DNA of 27,721 bases from Nitrososphaerota archaeon (GTDB lineage: Archaea; Thermoproteota; Nitrososphaeria; Nitrososphaerales; Gagatemarchaeaceae), in NCBI GenBank assembly GCA_005877185.1, contig VBPQ01000008.1:2809-30529 (forward strand). The letters run 5' to 3'. Shown piece after piece: positions 14,990 to 21,990 of the stretch. Every line of letters starts with the position of its first letter. Position 1 is the first letter of the stretch. The position numbers and the translations under genes were made by a program. Below the pieces are notes generated by a model. It did no database searches. It saw only the letters and a program-made list of their open reading frames with translations, and was not told the origin of the DNA.

Positions 14990-15016
14990 GACTTCCAGGA
15001 AGTCCACCGTTATACC
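14990..15016 (+). promoter_or_regulatory. Second copy of the palindrome-plus-TATA promoter
   Basis: GACTTCCAGGAAGTC (14990-15004), 5 nt, then TTATAC (15010-15015). The geometry equals that at 8251-8277, and only the central base of the palindrome differs. Transcription should start near 15037, just before ATG 15040. Confidence 0.75.
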
Positions 15017-15039
15017 CATCGCCCTGGAATATGGCTCTC

Positions 15040-15198
15040 ATGTCAGAAGTCCAGCGAGGCATCTCGATGAAGAAGCTAATCATAGAACTTATCTTTCAGT
15101 CGGTTGGCGATGCATCCCTGAGGCAACCCAGGGAATTCTATGGACGACTTGATGCAGACTTCTACGTGACCCCTCCTGAAGAAAGAGAACAAAAGTAG
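15040..15198 (+). CDS. Small protein (52 aa) under the palindrome promoter
   Basis: ATG 15040 is chosen over ATG 15031 because the TATA box at 15010 places the mRNA start between them. The product begins MSEVQRGISMKKLIIELIFQ, continues with LRQPREFYGRLDADFY and ends in a charged tail. There is no known domain. The segment LRQPREFYGRLDADFY resembles LRRKRGFLERIDADFH encoded at about 18370-18417. Its stop lies inside a strong hairpin shared with the convergent SRPBCC gene. Confidence 0.6.
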   Translation: MSEVQRGISMKKLIIELIFQSVGDASLRQPREFYGRLDADFYVTPPEEREQK

Positions 15199-15230
15199 GG
15201 TGGGAGGCCACTCCCGTGGCCGTTCCCTAC
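15195..15230. terminator. Hairpin between convergent genes
   Basis: GTAGGG (15195-15200) pairs with CCCTAC (15225-15230), and inside it GGCCAC (15206-15211) pairs with GTGGCC (15216-15221) around a TCCC loop. The structure contains the TAG stop codons of both converging genes. A bidirectional terminator or transcript-stabilising hairpin is likely; no long T-run follows. Confidence 0.6.
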
Positions 15231-15646
15231 TTGACGTTCTTCAGATTCTGCTGGTCCTCGTTGAAGGCAGTCTCGAGGTTCTTCATGACCATCTTCTTGA
15301 GCTGGTCAGCCGGCATGGACTTCGAGACCCACTCCCCCACGACAGTTACGCCTGTCTTCTTTCCCTTCGGGGTGTAGTAGTTGAAGGCCTTCGTTCCTGC
15401 GAAGTCTCCCTCCACATACTCCAGGATTTCTCCGATAGGAGGTACGGGCGTGATCTTGATTGTTTGATGTATCGTCCTTCCGTCGGGTGTCGGTGTGTCG
15501 AAGCTCAGGAGGGACGCTTCGCCCTCCATCTTCACTGACTGGTTCTTCTGGAATGAGTGCTTGTGGTATGCCTCAGATTGGGCCAGTTTCCAGACCTTGT
15601 CTATCGGCGCGTCGAACTCGCTACCCTCGTCTTGGATATAGACCAT
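15227..15646 (-). CDS. SRPBCC/START-like domain protein
   Basis: A 139-residue ligand-binding-type helix-grip protein. The N-terminus EGSEFDAPIDKVWKLAQS is the usual strand-helix opening (coenzyme Q-binding/polyketide-cyclase-like family). The central beta sheet includes HQTIKITPVPPIGEI and TGVTVVGEWVSK, and the C-terminal long helix is ADQLKKMVMKNLETAFNED. The ligand is unknown. A TATA box (CTTAAATATGG, minus, about 15667-15677) precedes ATG 15646 by about 25 nt. A decayed homologue-like gene sits at 17217-17686. Confidence 0.82.
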   Translation of the reverse strand: MVYIQDEGSEFDAPIDKVWKLAQSEAYHKHSFQKNQSVKMEGEASLLSFDTPTPDGRTIHQTIKITPVPPIGEILEYVEGDFAGTKAFNYYTPKGKKTGVTVVGEWVSKSMPADQLKKMVMKNLETAFNEDQQNLKNVK

Positions 15647-15865
15647 GGATATCGGAGGCTATCTCTCCATATTTAAGTGTGGCAGGGTTATGCTGGCTCC
15701 GTTAACATGGGTTCACGAACGGGACCAGCACTTCCGGGGAGTTCTTCGAAGGCCTCGGCGCCCCTCCACATCCAACCCTTGAAGGCAAGAGAGAATACTA
15801 CTTACGTCTGATATGAAGGATTCTCAGAACCGCTTATCTATGCTCAGGGTGACCAAGATGACGTC

Positions 15866-16867
15866 TTGCCCTCGCTCGCCAAGATCCTGCTCCTGCTATC
15901 TGTCTCCTCAATCTCGCAGGCGGTCTCGGGATACGCCGACGTCTTTTCGCACAGATTCGTCTTCACGACATTCGACCCTCCCCTGAACCCCGCGCACCTC
16001 TCGCTCTACTCAGCCTCCCTGACGGGCTTGGTTGCGGTTTGGCTTGGCTTGAAAACGAAGAGGGTTGAAGCGAACTGGCTCGTCTCGAGCGCAGGGCTCC
16101 GTATCGCCTTAGTCGGAGGGGCCGCGGAACTCCTTACGGGCCTTATCAACGAACTCTATCATCAAGTCATCGTCTACTTCTTCAACAACGGCGTGCTGCA
16201 CTTCGCCATTCACGGCCTCTTCGTCATCTCGATGCTGGTGGTCTCGCTCGGAGGCCTAGTCGCCGCAACCTCCCTCCTGGCTGCAAACGTCGGCGGCTCC
16301 CTCGCGAAGAGCTCCATGATCTTCGTCTCTTCGATCTGGCTTCTCACGTTGGGGTCGGCCTCGTACGTCGCGGCCTTCGCGGGAGACGCGGCCGGCTACG
16401 TCTACCTCCTCACGGGGGCGCTTGTCGCAGGGGCGATAGTGGCTTCTACCCTCCCGGTGATCGATCGTTTCGGCCCGATCGTGACTGCGTCCTTCAGCTT
16501 CCTGACCGTCAACGCGGCGCTAGTCTACTTCTTTACTCGCGACCTAGTATTCTTCCCCTTCCCAATCGTTGCGGCCCTGGCGGTCGAGCTGATCTGGAGA
16601 GGAGCGCGTAGTTTCGGACTGAACGGCCTCCTCCTCACGGGCGGCTCGCTCGGCCTCCTCTCTTACTGGCTCCTGTATCCTTACTCCTTCGCCTTCTTTG
16701 GTTCGGGCGCACTGCCTCCCTCGGATGCGGTCGCGCCCCTGCTCGGCGCTGCCGTCACCGGCGTGCTCGGAGCTGCCCTCGGCAGCGTAACGCAGAACCA
16801 TTTCGCGGGCTTTGTTCGGTCTAACATCGCTGCAGAACAGCAACGGCTAAAAGCACAGGCCGGGTGA
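15866..16867 (+). CDS. Polytopic membrane protein (333 aa)
   Basis: About nine or ten hydrophobic helices run through the protein, from LAKILLLLSVSSISQAVSG to LLGAAVTGVLGAALGSV. The loop ADVFSHRFVFTTFDPPLNPAH and the helix ELLTGLINELYHQVIVY contain polar and His residues that could bind a metal or cofactor, but no family is recognised. The TTG start at 15866 is supported by a TATA-like CTTATCTA (15833-15840) about 29 nt upstream. It overlaps the next gene by four bases (GTGA). Confidence 0.75.
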   Translation: MPSLAKILLLLSVSSISQAVSGYADVFSHRFVFTTFDPPLNPAHLSLYSASLTGLVAVWLGLKTKRVEANWLVSSAGLRIALVGGAAELLTGLINELYHQVIVYFFNNGVLHFAIHGLFVISMLVVSLGGLVAATSLLAANVGGSLAKSSMIFVSSIWLLTLGSASYVAAFAGDAAGYVYLLTGALVAGAIVASTLPVIDRFGPIVTASFSFLTVNAALVYFFTRDLVFFPFPIVAALAVELIWRGARSFGLNGLLLTGGSLGLLSYWLLYPYSFAFFGSGALPPSDAVAPLLGAAVTGVLGAALGSVTQNHFAGFVRSNIAAEQQRLKAQAG

Positions 16868-17124
16868 GAGAGGGGGTCATGGCTTCGCTGAGGCCGGACC
16901 TTGCGGCACTCCGCGTCGTTCAGCTCTCGCACCTGAAGTGCGGAGAGTGCGGGTTCGAGTTCGACTACCAATGGGTTCCTGCTGTCTCCCTTACGCTGAT
17001 CAGGTTAGGGAAGTCGAGACAGATACGCTGCCCAAAGTGCGAGAACTGGTCGAGCTTCAACCTTTCGGAAGCAAGAGTCGACCCGAGAAGCCATCGGTGT
17101 TCCGTGAAAGTAGGGCCAATCTAG
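16864..17124 (+). CDS. Small zinc-ribbon protein
   Basis: The 86 residues (81 from ATG 16879) carry a four-Cys ribbon: LKCGECGFEF and IRCPKCENW, separated by about 30 residues. Start GTG 16864 overlaps the stop of the membrane-protein gene, so the two are likely cotranslated. It may act as a nucleic-acid-binding or structural accessory protein; no specific role can be read. Confidence 0.68.
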   Translation: MREGVMASLRPDLAALRVVQLSHLKCGECGFEFDYQWVPAVSLTLIRLGKSRQIRCPKCENWSSFNLSEARVDPRSHRCSVKVGPI

Positions 17125-17216
17125 CGAGCGACCACCTCATCGCGCTTTGTTGATGCCGTGATCAGGCCAGTTTCTTTCAGGCTTTATGAGATACTCTTTG
17201 AGCTAACTTTTTTTCG

Positions 17217-17686
17217 ATGCCAGCTTTCGAGAGGAGCATCGAGATAGCCGCATCTCCCGAGACGGTCTAGAAGATTGCAGCAGACCAATCCCTTGTCCCC
17301 AAGATATTCCCCGACACCATCTCTGTCAACGCCGACCCACCCGATTGGCGCAGGTCGGGCAGGAGGTCACCGTAATGGCGAAGATAGCCGGCCGACGAGT
17401 CCAAGCAACAACGGAGACGACCGAGGTTCTCCCAAGAAGAAACTCGTCGTCAAGCAACTACCCGGCGGATTCATGAAGACACTCGTCAGCACATACCTTC
17501 GAGCCAACGAACAAAGGAACCAGGGCAACGTCGAAGGCCGAGTACGAGGCTTCATCGGGATACCTCGGAAAGCCTCTGAGCGTCCTCGTCGTGAACAGGA
17601 CCGTCAAGAAGAACCTGGAAGTGAGCATTAAGAACGTCAAGGAGCTTGCGGGGCTGAAGGAGCTACCCGCATCGAAATCGGGCTAG
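17217..17686 (+). pseudogene. Decayed SRPBCC-family gene
   Basis: ATG 17217 opens an SRPBCC protein (FERSIEIAASPETV) that hits TAG where a Trp is expected (17268-17270), then continues as KIAADQSLVPKIFPDTISV. From about 17350 the coding frame shifts repeatedly: VGQEVTVMAKIAGRRVQATT in one frame, KKKLVVKQLPGGFMKTLVST in a second from about 17425, and TNKGTRATSKAEYEASSGYL in a third from about 17500, ending at TAG 17684-17686 after VKELAGLKELPASKSG. One nonsense codon plus at least three frameshifts point to a pseudogene rather than sequencing error. The T-run AACTTTTTTTCG just upstream may be a terminator of the preceding operon. Confidence 0.8.
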
Positions 17687-17701
17687 CTCCACTCCTATTT
17701 C

Positions 17702-18007
17702 TTAGAGGTGGAAGCCTATCATTCCGTGCTTGTATCTACTTACTAGGACCATGTCCTTCAAGCTGCGTGAGATTGCCGACAGGCTCGCAACATCGTCGAG
17801 GTTACCCGATGAATTCCCGTCAAGCTTGAGCAGAGTGAGATGAATGCTTTCGTGGCTCATTATTCCTACGAAGATTCCCGGCAGGTCCCCGACACGTCGC
17901 CACAGTGAGCTTCCACAAATGCTGACCGACTTGTTTTCCTCGTCGACGACCACGTCTGGGAGGTCCGCGGGGCACGAGCTATCCAGCTTAACCTCATCGC
18001 ATACCAA
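17702..18007 (-). CDS. Small HExxH-motif protein (possible minimal metalloprotease)
   Basis: The 101-residue protein contains VGIMSHESIHLTLLKLDG, an HExxH helix preceded by a hydrophobic strand, as in very small zinc peptidases (minigluzincins) and their inactive relatives. The third ligand is not obvious; the acidic pair in GNLDDVASL is a candidate. The N-terminal part has DVVVDEENKSVSI. TTG 18007 lies about 28 nt downstream of the TATA-like CACTTATCT (minus, 18031-18039), fitting a leaderless mRNA. Proteolytic activity is inferred only from the motif. Confidence 0.6.
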   Translation of the reverse strand: MVCDEVKLDSSCPADLPDVVVDEENKSVSICGSSLWRRVGDLPGIFVGIMSHESIHLTLLKLDGNSSGNLDDVASLSAISRSLKDMVLVSRYKHGMIGFHL

Positions 18008-18205
18008 AGCATTGGTTCATCTCTTCTACAAGATAAGTGAGTTGTGAAGCAATGGTATAGATTAGAAAGACAGAAGTCTTGACCAGTGTGTTTACTTGGT
18101 TAAACCTCGGTTAAGAGAGGTGAGGAAGCTCGGGCGCGGCCGCCGCGCGACTGACCTGTAGTCTAACTAAACCTCTGCACTCGCGTTTCAAGTCAGTAAT
18201 CGAGT

Positions 18206-18235
18206 ATGAATCAATCTGGTATGAATCAATCTGAC
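18206..18235 (+). repeat. Tandem 15-bp direct repeat
   Basis: ATGAATCAATCTGGT at 18206-18220 is followed immediately by ATGAATCAATCTGAC. Thirteen of 15 bases are identical. Confidence 0.8.
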
Positions 18236-18304
18236 CGCCAAAATAGTCGAGAAGGATCGCCCTTCTTTCCGAGAGCACTTCCATTCAACGGGACGGACCA
18301 CGAT

Positions 18305-18341
18305 TCCTCGAATCTTTTCTGTTGGTCACCAGATTCGAGGA
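18305..18341. repeat. 10-bp inverted repeat (hairpin)
   Basis: TCCTCGAATC (18305-18314) and GATTCGAGGA (18332-18341) are perfect complements separated by a 17-nt loop. It could be a transcript hairpin or part of a degraded element. Confidence 0.65.
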
Positions 18342-18504
18342 TTCCTCTTCCACAACCGCGTCACCTGTGTCTCAGGCGCAAGAGGGGATTTCTTGAGCGG
18401 ATTGACGCAGACTTCCATCAGATGCTGGCGCCGACCTTGCGAGTGGCGGGTTCGGGGCACTCAGCAGTAGTAGAATCGCACGCGGAGCCCGTGCGGGAAG
18501 GACG

Positions 18505-18636
18505 CTAGACTTTGGTCTTGCAATTGCACTCTACGGTTATCTTGCCGCAGGCGATGCAGTACCTGACAGCTCCCCTGACGAGAGCGCTCCCCCCGCATTT
18601 CCCGCAGACGGCAGGAATATCCATCTCCTGTCTCAT
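18505..18636 (-). CDS. Zinc-ribbon microprotein (43 aa)
   Basis: ATG 18636 opens MRQEMDIPAVCGKCGG, continues with RYCIACGKITVECNCK and ends at TAG. The Cys pattern is C-x2-C, then C-x2-C, then C-x-C, enough for one compact zinc site. A second protein with the same spacing and sequence is encoded at 26368-26487, which strongly supports both as real genes. A TATA-like GCTTATAGATT (minus, about 18680-18690) lies upstream. The function is unknown; RNA, DNA or protein binding is plausible. Confidence 0.75.
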   Translation of the reverse strand: MRQEMDIPAVCGKCGGSALVRGAVRYCIACGKITVECNCKTKV

Positions 18637-19438
18637 GATTTCAGCTTCGGGTATCTACCCGATAGAATTGATTTTAGAATCTATAAGCCTCTATGCGAGA
18701 ATCTTTCCGATGCTTTATTAAGTAAAAGTCTATGATGATGTTGAAAGATTCACTCACCAACCCGTTCGAAGTTGCAAGGAATTGCAGAGTGAGCCTTCAC
18801 TGGTGATCGCGTGTTCTCATGAGCGCACGTAGATCCATTTTCCTCAGAACCCCAGCCTCACGTCGATTCGATACTGGGGTCTGCGGGCTGGCATTTGTCA
18901 GTTAGAACGACTTCCTGCGATGGAGACCACTCGCTGCTCGACTGGATTGCCTTGGGTGGCTTTAAGGCGGAAATCGGTAGGTGACCGAGGAATGTGGGCG
19001 AGGAGCTAGAGGCGCAAAGAGGGTTGAACCTCTTTCCTCGCGTAGACGGCTGGGGAGAGAGCCACAGCAACAAGGCCGGCAAGCAACGGTGGCGCTTCTG
19101 CCGAGAATGCACTCGGTGATGCGGGTGGAGCTAGCAACTCGATCAGGTGGGATGAGAAGTGCATGATGAAGACCAGTAGCTGAACAGCGCTCGAGGTGAC
19201 CAAGACTGGGAAGCGACGTCTTTTGGACTATCAGCAAGGGTGACGCATCTCAGCCTACCCGACAGCCGGAGAAGGCGCAAGTTTCTGGGGACAGCGAGAA
19301 TCAGGTTCACGGAAGAATAAAGCGGCCCACAATCGTCCAAAACGCGAACCTCATGACGACGATTGAAAGCTTCAAAACGGGTCCTGATACGACCAGCCGG
19401 ACAGCGTTCCCTTCTCGGCTGCGGTCGTCACATGACAC
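18637..19438. other. Long stretch without an intact gene
   Basis: About 800 bp. Only short or low-complexity frames occur. The right half (19006-19354, minus) looks like a decayed membrane-protein gene, described separately. The left half holds the promoter of the 43-aa zinc-ribbon gene and an AT-rich CTTTATTAAGTAAAAG at about 18713-18728, but nothing else I can name. Confidence 0.5.
19006..19354 (-). pseudogene. Possible decayed membrane-protein gene
   Basis: ATG 19354 starts MRFAFWTIVGRFILP and then stops. After a frame change, a hydrophobic stretch VTSSAVQLLVFIMHFSSHL and PPLLAGLVAVALSPAVYA follow in one frame to a stop at 19006. The hydrophobic periodicity suggests a former three- or four-helix membrane protein broken by indels. 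No intact homologue is in the window. Confidence 0.35.
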
Positions 19439-20146
19439 TCAAGACCAGGGTCTCGAAAGGCGGTAAAGCTTCTGTCCCAGGACTATCGTCCAGACGACGT
19501 ACGTTAACCCGATGAACAGAAAGGCTGTGTTCGGTGCGTCGGGCGTCGCAAAGCCCTCCGCGGCAATCGCGACGAGGAGTATGAAAAGCAGCCCGAAGGC
19601 GACGTTCATCCAAGAGTAGCCCCTCCCGAATGTCCTGCTGCTTCGGATCGCCACTCCCGTCCCGAGGAAGGCAAAAATCCACAACACTCCTTGTGTGAAA
19701 AAAAGCCCGTACGTGGAGTAGACTAAGACCCTGGCCATGTTGATTACCGTTGGCTTCTCCGAACCCGCCGCGGAGTTGTAGACTATCGCTGCCGAGAAAA
19801 GCGCATAGTATCGCAAGACTAGGAAGCTGACGAGGATTGCTGACGCAATGACCCCGAACCCGAGACAGATCAGGGCGTAGTTAGGACTCGTTACCTTCAG
19901 TGTCCGGAAGAGAGTCAGGTAGATCATAATGGCCGCGAGCCCCACCATACCGAGTCCTACCATCTCGCCCAAAGGCGCGTAGTTTGTGAACCACTGGGCG
20001 AGGAACTGCGGCCACCCGCCAGAGACGAACGCGGGTTCGGTGGCCGACCCTAGACCCCCCGTGATGAACGTCAAAAGAAAGAAGATGATCCCGGCGACAA
20101 TGCCGCTCAAGCCTGCGATCTCCAGGAGCCTCTCGTCCTCGTTCGT
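19439..20146 (-). CDS. DUF4386-like six-helix membrane protein
   Basis: An integral membrane protein of 235 residues from the ACG at 20146. Six hydrophobic helices alternate with short loops. The conserved opening LLEIAGLSGIVAGIIFFLL resembles the R-x-A-x-x-G-x-x-Y/L start of DUF4386 proteins. The first TTG (20110) would fall inside that opening; upstream of it the frame has no ATG, GTG or TTG before a stop. ACG 20146 gives MNEDERLLEIAG and has a purine-rich GGAGGCGA 10 nt upstream, with a TATA box (CGTTAAATACG, about 20207-20217) further up. The function is unknown. Confidence 0.75.
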   Translation of the reverse strand, partial: TNEDERLLEIAGLSGIVAGIIFFLLTFITGGLGSATEPAFVSGGWPQFLAQWFTNYAPLGEMVGLGMVGLAAIMIYLTLFRTLKVTSPNYALICLGFGVIASAILVSFLVLRYYALFSAAIVYNSAAGSEKPTVINMARVLVYSTYGLFFTQGVLWIFAFLGTGVAIRSSRTFGRGYSWMNVAFGLLFILLVAIAAEGFATPDAPNTAFLFIGLTYVVWTIVLGQKLYRLSRPWS

Positions 20147-20394
20147 GTTATCGTCGCCTCCGACGCGGAGATTTCAACTGACTGCGCATTTCAATCAGCC
20201 TCCGTCGTATTTAACGACGAGCAACGCCTTCTCGGGCATAGGTGGGTTTGGTCAGCCTGAGAGTACCATCGAGGGCGCACACTCTCCCGGGGGCTGGCGT
20301 TGTCACGTCGCAGCCGGGCGGAGAGAAGAGTGTTCCATCCAGAATTTCTCACAGGACTGATTTCGTCCGCATCTGATACGGAGAGGTTGTCAGA

Positions 20395-21036
20395 TTACCC
20401 TCGGACGGGCGACCCTCTCAGCTTCGCTATCACTCTTTCGACTCGTTTCCTTTTAGCCGCCTTCTCGATGTCATCGAGCCGCGAGGTGAGTGTCCTGACG
20501 AAGGCCGCTCTGTTCTTCTCCGTGACTATCGGCACGAGGTTCTCAGAGTACATAGGAAGCTGGTTGGTCGGAGAGCGCTTCAACTGTTCTATGAGCAGCG
20601 GGGTCACCGTCTCTCTGTACTGAGCCAGTGATGCGAGCTTAATCAGGATGCCTACCGCATGGTCCCTGGTGATGACGGAACCTGTTTCTGCGGAGCCAAC
20701 AATCTTCGGTAGCATCCCGTAAATGGTCTTGGGGTTCGCCAGCGCAATCTGATCGAGAGCAGCCATCCCTCCCCAAACTAATCGATTGTTGTCGCTGTCG
20801 AGAAGGGATGAGAACTCTCCCGCGTACTCGGCAATTAAATCCGGCTTTCGCTCCCCGACTTCATAGAGAACCTTGATGCAGTCGCTCTGGATTTCTCGAT
20901 CTCTATTTCTAAGATTCCTGACGAGTTCTTTCACAGCCTTTTCGTCGTTCCCGTCAACGATTTGCATCGCGAGCTGCTGATTGGGAACTTCATCTCTTCG
21001 GTTGAGAGAGCTGGCCAGCTTGTCAAGTATCGTCAT
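20395..21036 (-). CDS. HEAT/ARM-repeat protein
   Basis: Helical repeats of about 35-40 residues are visible throughout: KAVKELVRNLRNRDREIQSD, EYAGEFSSLLDSDNNRLVWG, TIYGMLPKIVGSAETGSVIT and TVTPLLIEQLKRS. This gives an alpha-solenoid likely to scaffold protein interactions. The frame is open to 21141, but the first 35 residues are poor, and ATG 21036 (MTILDKLASSLNRRDEVPNQ) is the natural start. It is a stand-alone gene upstream of the DUF4386-like gene on the same strand. No partner can be inferred. Confidence 0.75.
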   Translation of the reverse strand: MTILDKLASSLNRRDEVPNQQLAMQIVDGNDEKAVKELVRNLRNRDREIQSDCIKVLYEVGERKPDLIAEYAGEFSSLLDSDNNRLVWGGMAALDQIALANPKTIYGMLPKIVGSAETGSVITRDHAVGILIKLASLAQYRETVTPLLIEQLKRSPTNQLPMYSENLVPIVTEKNRAAFVRTLTSRLDDIEKAAKRKRVERVIAKLRGSPVRG

Positions 21037-21267
21037 CCCGGTTGCGCTGAAATTTCCCGGTCCATCGGATAAAAAGCCTTCAGGACATAGGGCCTGCAGA
21101 GGAGTGGAAAGACTAGCCTGAAGAGGCGATTCGACTCCCATCCTGCGTCAGAATTCGTGGCCGCCCCTCCCGTACCCACGCCCGAGTCGGTAGCCGTTCG
21201 AGGATTGTTCCTCTATCACCGCTCGCCTTCAAACCCTTCGTCGGCTGCTGGCAGCTTGTCGAGGACT

Positions 21268-21990
21268 CTACAGACCCAGATAGGATTCCCTCAGGGAGGC
21301 GTTCGCGCGAAACTCCTCCGGCTTCCCCTCGAACATCACTCTCCCTGTATCCAGCAGGTACGCCCGGTTCGCTATGGCGAGCGCCGCCTCGATGTTCTGC
21401 TCCACGAGTAGAATCGTGATCCCCGTCTTCTCTCTGAGTTCCCCGAGGACCTCGAAGACTTTTGAGGCGACCACAGGCGCCAGGCCGAGGGAAGGCTCGT
21501 CGAGCATCAGCAGCTCTGGATTCGACATGAGTCCCCTCCCGATCGCGAGCATCTGCTGCTCCCCTCCGCTCAAGAGGCCCGCGCGCTGGCCGCGCCTCTC
21601 CTTCAGGATGGGAAAGAGGTCGTACACAAACTCCCTGTTGTCGTTGACCTTACCGCGGGCGTGCTTCGTAAAGGCGCCCATGTCCAGATTTTCCTCCACC
21701 GTCATCCTGGTGAAGAGCCCCCTCCCCTCTGGAACCAGGGAGATACCGAGAGAGGTGACTCTGTTAGCCCGAAGTCCGCTTATCTCCAGGGAGCGGAAGA
21801 CCACCCGCCCGCTCCTCGGCTTGAGAACCCCCTGCACGGTTCGCAGGGACGTCGTCTTCCCTGCTCCGTTGGAGCCGAGGAGAACCGTGAGCTCCCCTCC
21901 TTCGACCGTGAAAGAAACGTCCCAAAGAGCCCTCGTCTCCCCGTAGTAGACGTCGAGGTTGGAGGCCTCCAGGAGCGGCCTTCCGCTCAG
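21268..21990 (-). CDS. livF: Branched-chain amino acid-type ABC transporter ATPase LivF
   Basis: An ABC ATPase of 240 residues, the usual LivF length. Walker A is GSNGAGKTT, the signature LLSGGEQQML, Walker B LLMLDEPSLGLAP and the switch VEQNIEAAL; the LVPEGRGLFTRMTVEENL segment is typical of LivF. The family N-terminus (LLEASNLDVYYG) has no ATG/GTG/TTG before it. The frame begins plausibly at CTG 21990, which overlaps the livG stop as CTGA, exactly where ATGA overlaps usually occur. It is the last gene of the transporter operon. Confidence 0.92.
   Translation of the reverse strand: MSGRPLLEASNLDVYYGETRALWDVSFTVEGGELTVLLGSNGAGKTTSLRTVQGVLKPRSGRVVFRSLEISGLRANRVTSLGISLVPEGRGLFTRMTVEENLDMGAFTKHARGKVNDNREFVYDLFPILKERRGQRAGLLSGGEQQMLAIGRGLMSNPELLMLDEPSLGLAPVVASKVFEVLGELREKTGITILLVEQNIEAALAIANRAYLLDTGRVMFEGKPEEFRANASLRESYLGL

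Larger units (their letters stand above)
18008..18504. other. Gene-poor stretch with repeats and a possible gene remnant
   Basis: No convincing gene. An open frame of 100 codons runs 18206-18508 on the plus strand. Its first part is low quality, but codons around 18370-18417 read LRRKRGFLERIDADFH, resembling the 52-aa protein at 15040, so it may be a remnant. A perfect tandem start (18206-18235) and a 10-bp inverted repeat (18305-18341) are listed separately. Confidence 0.4.
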
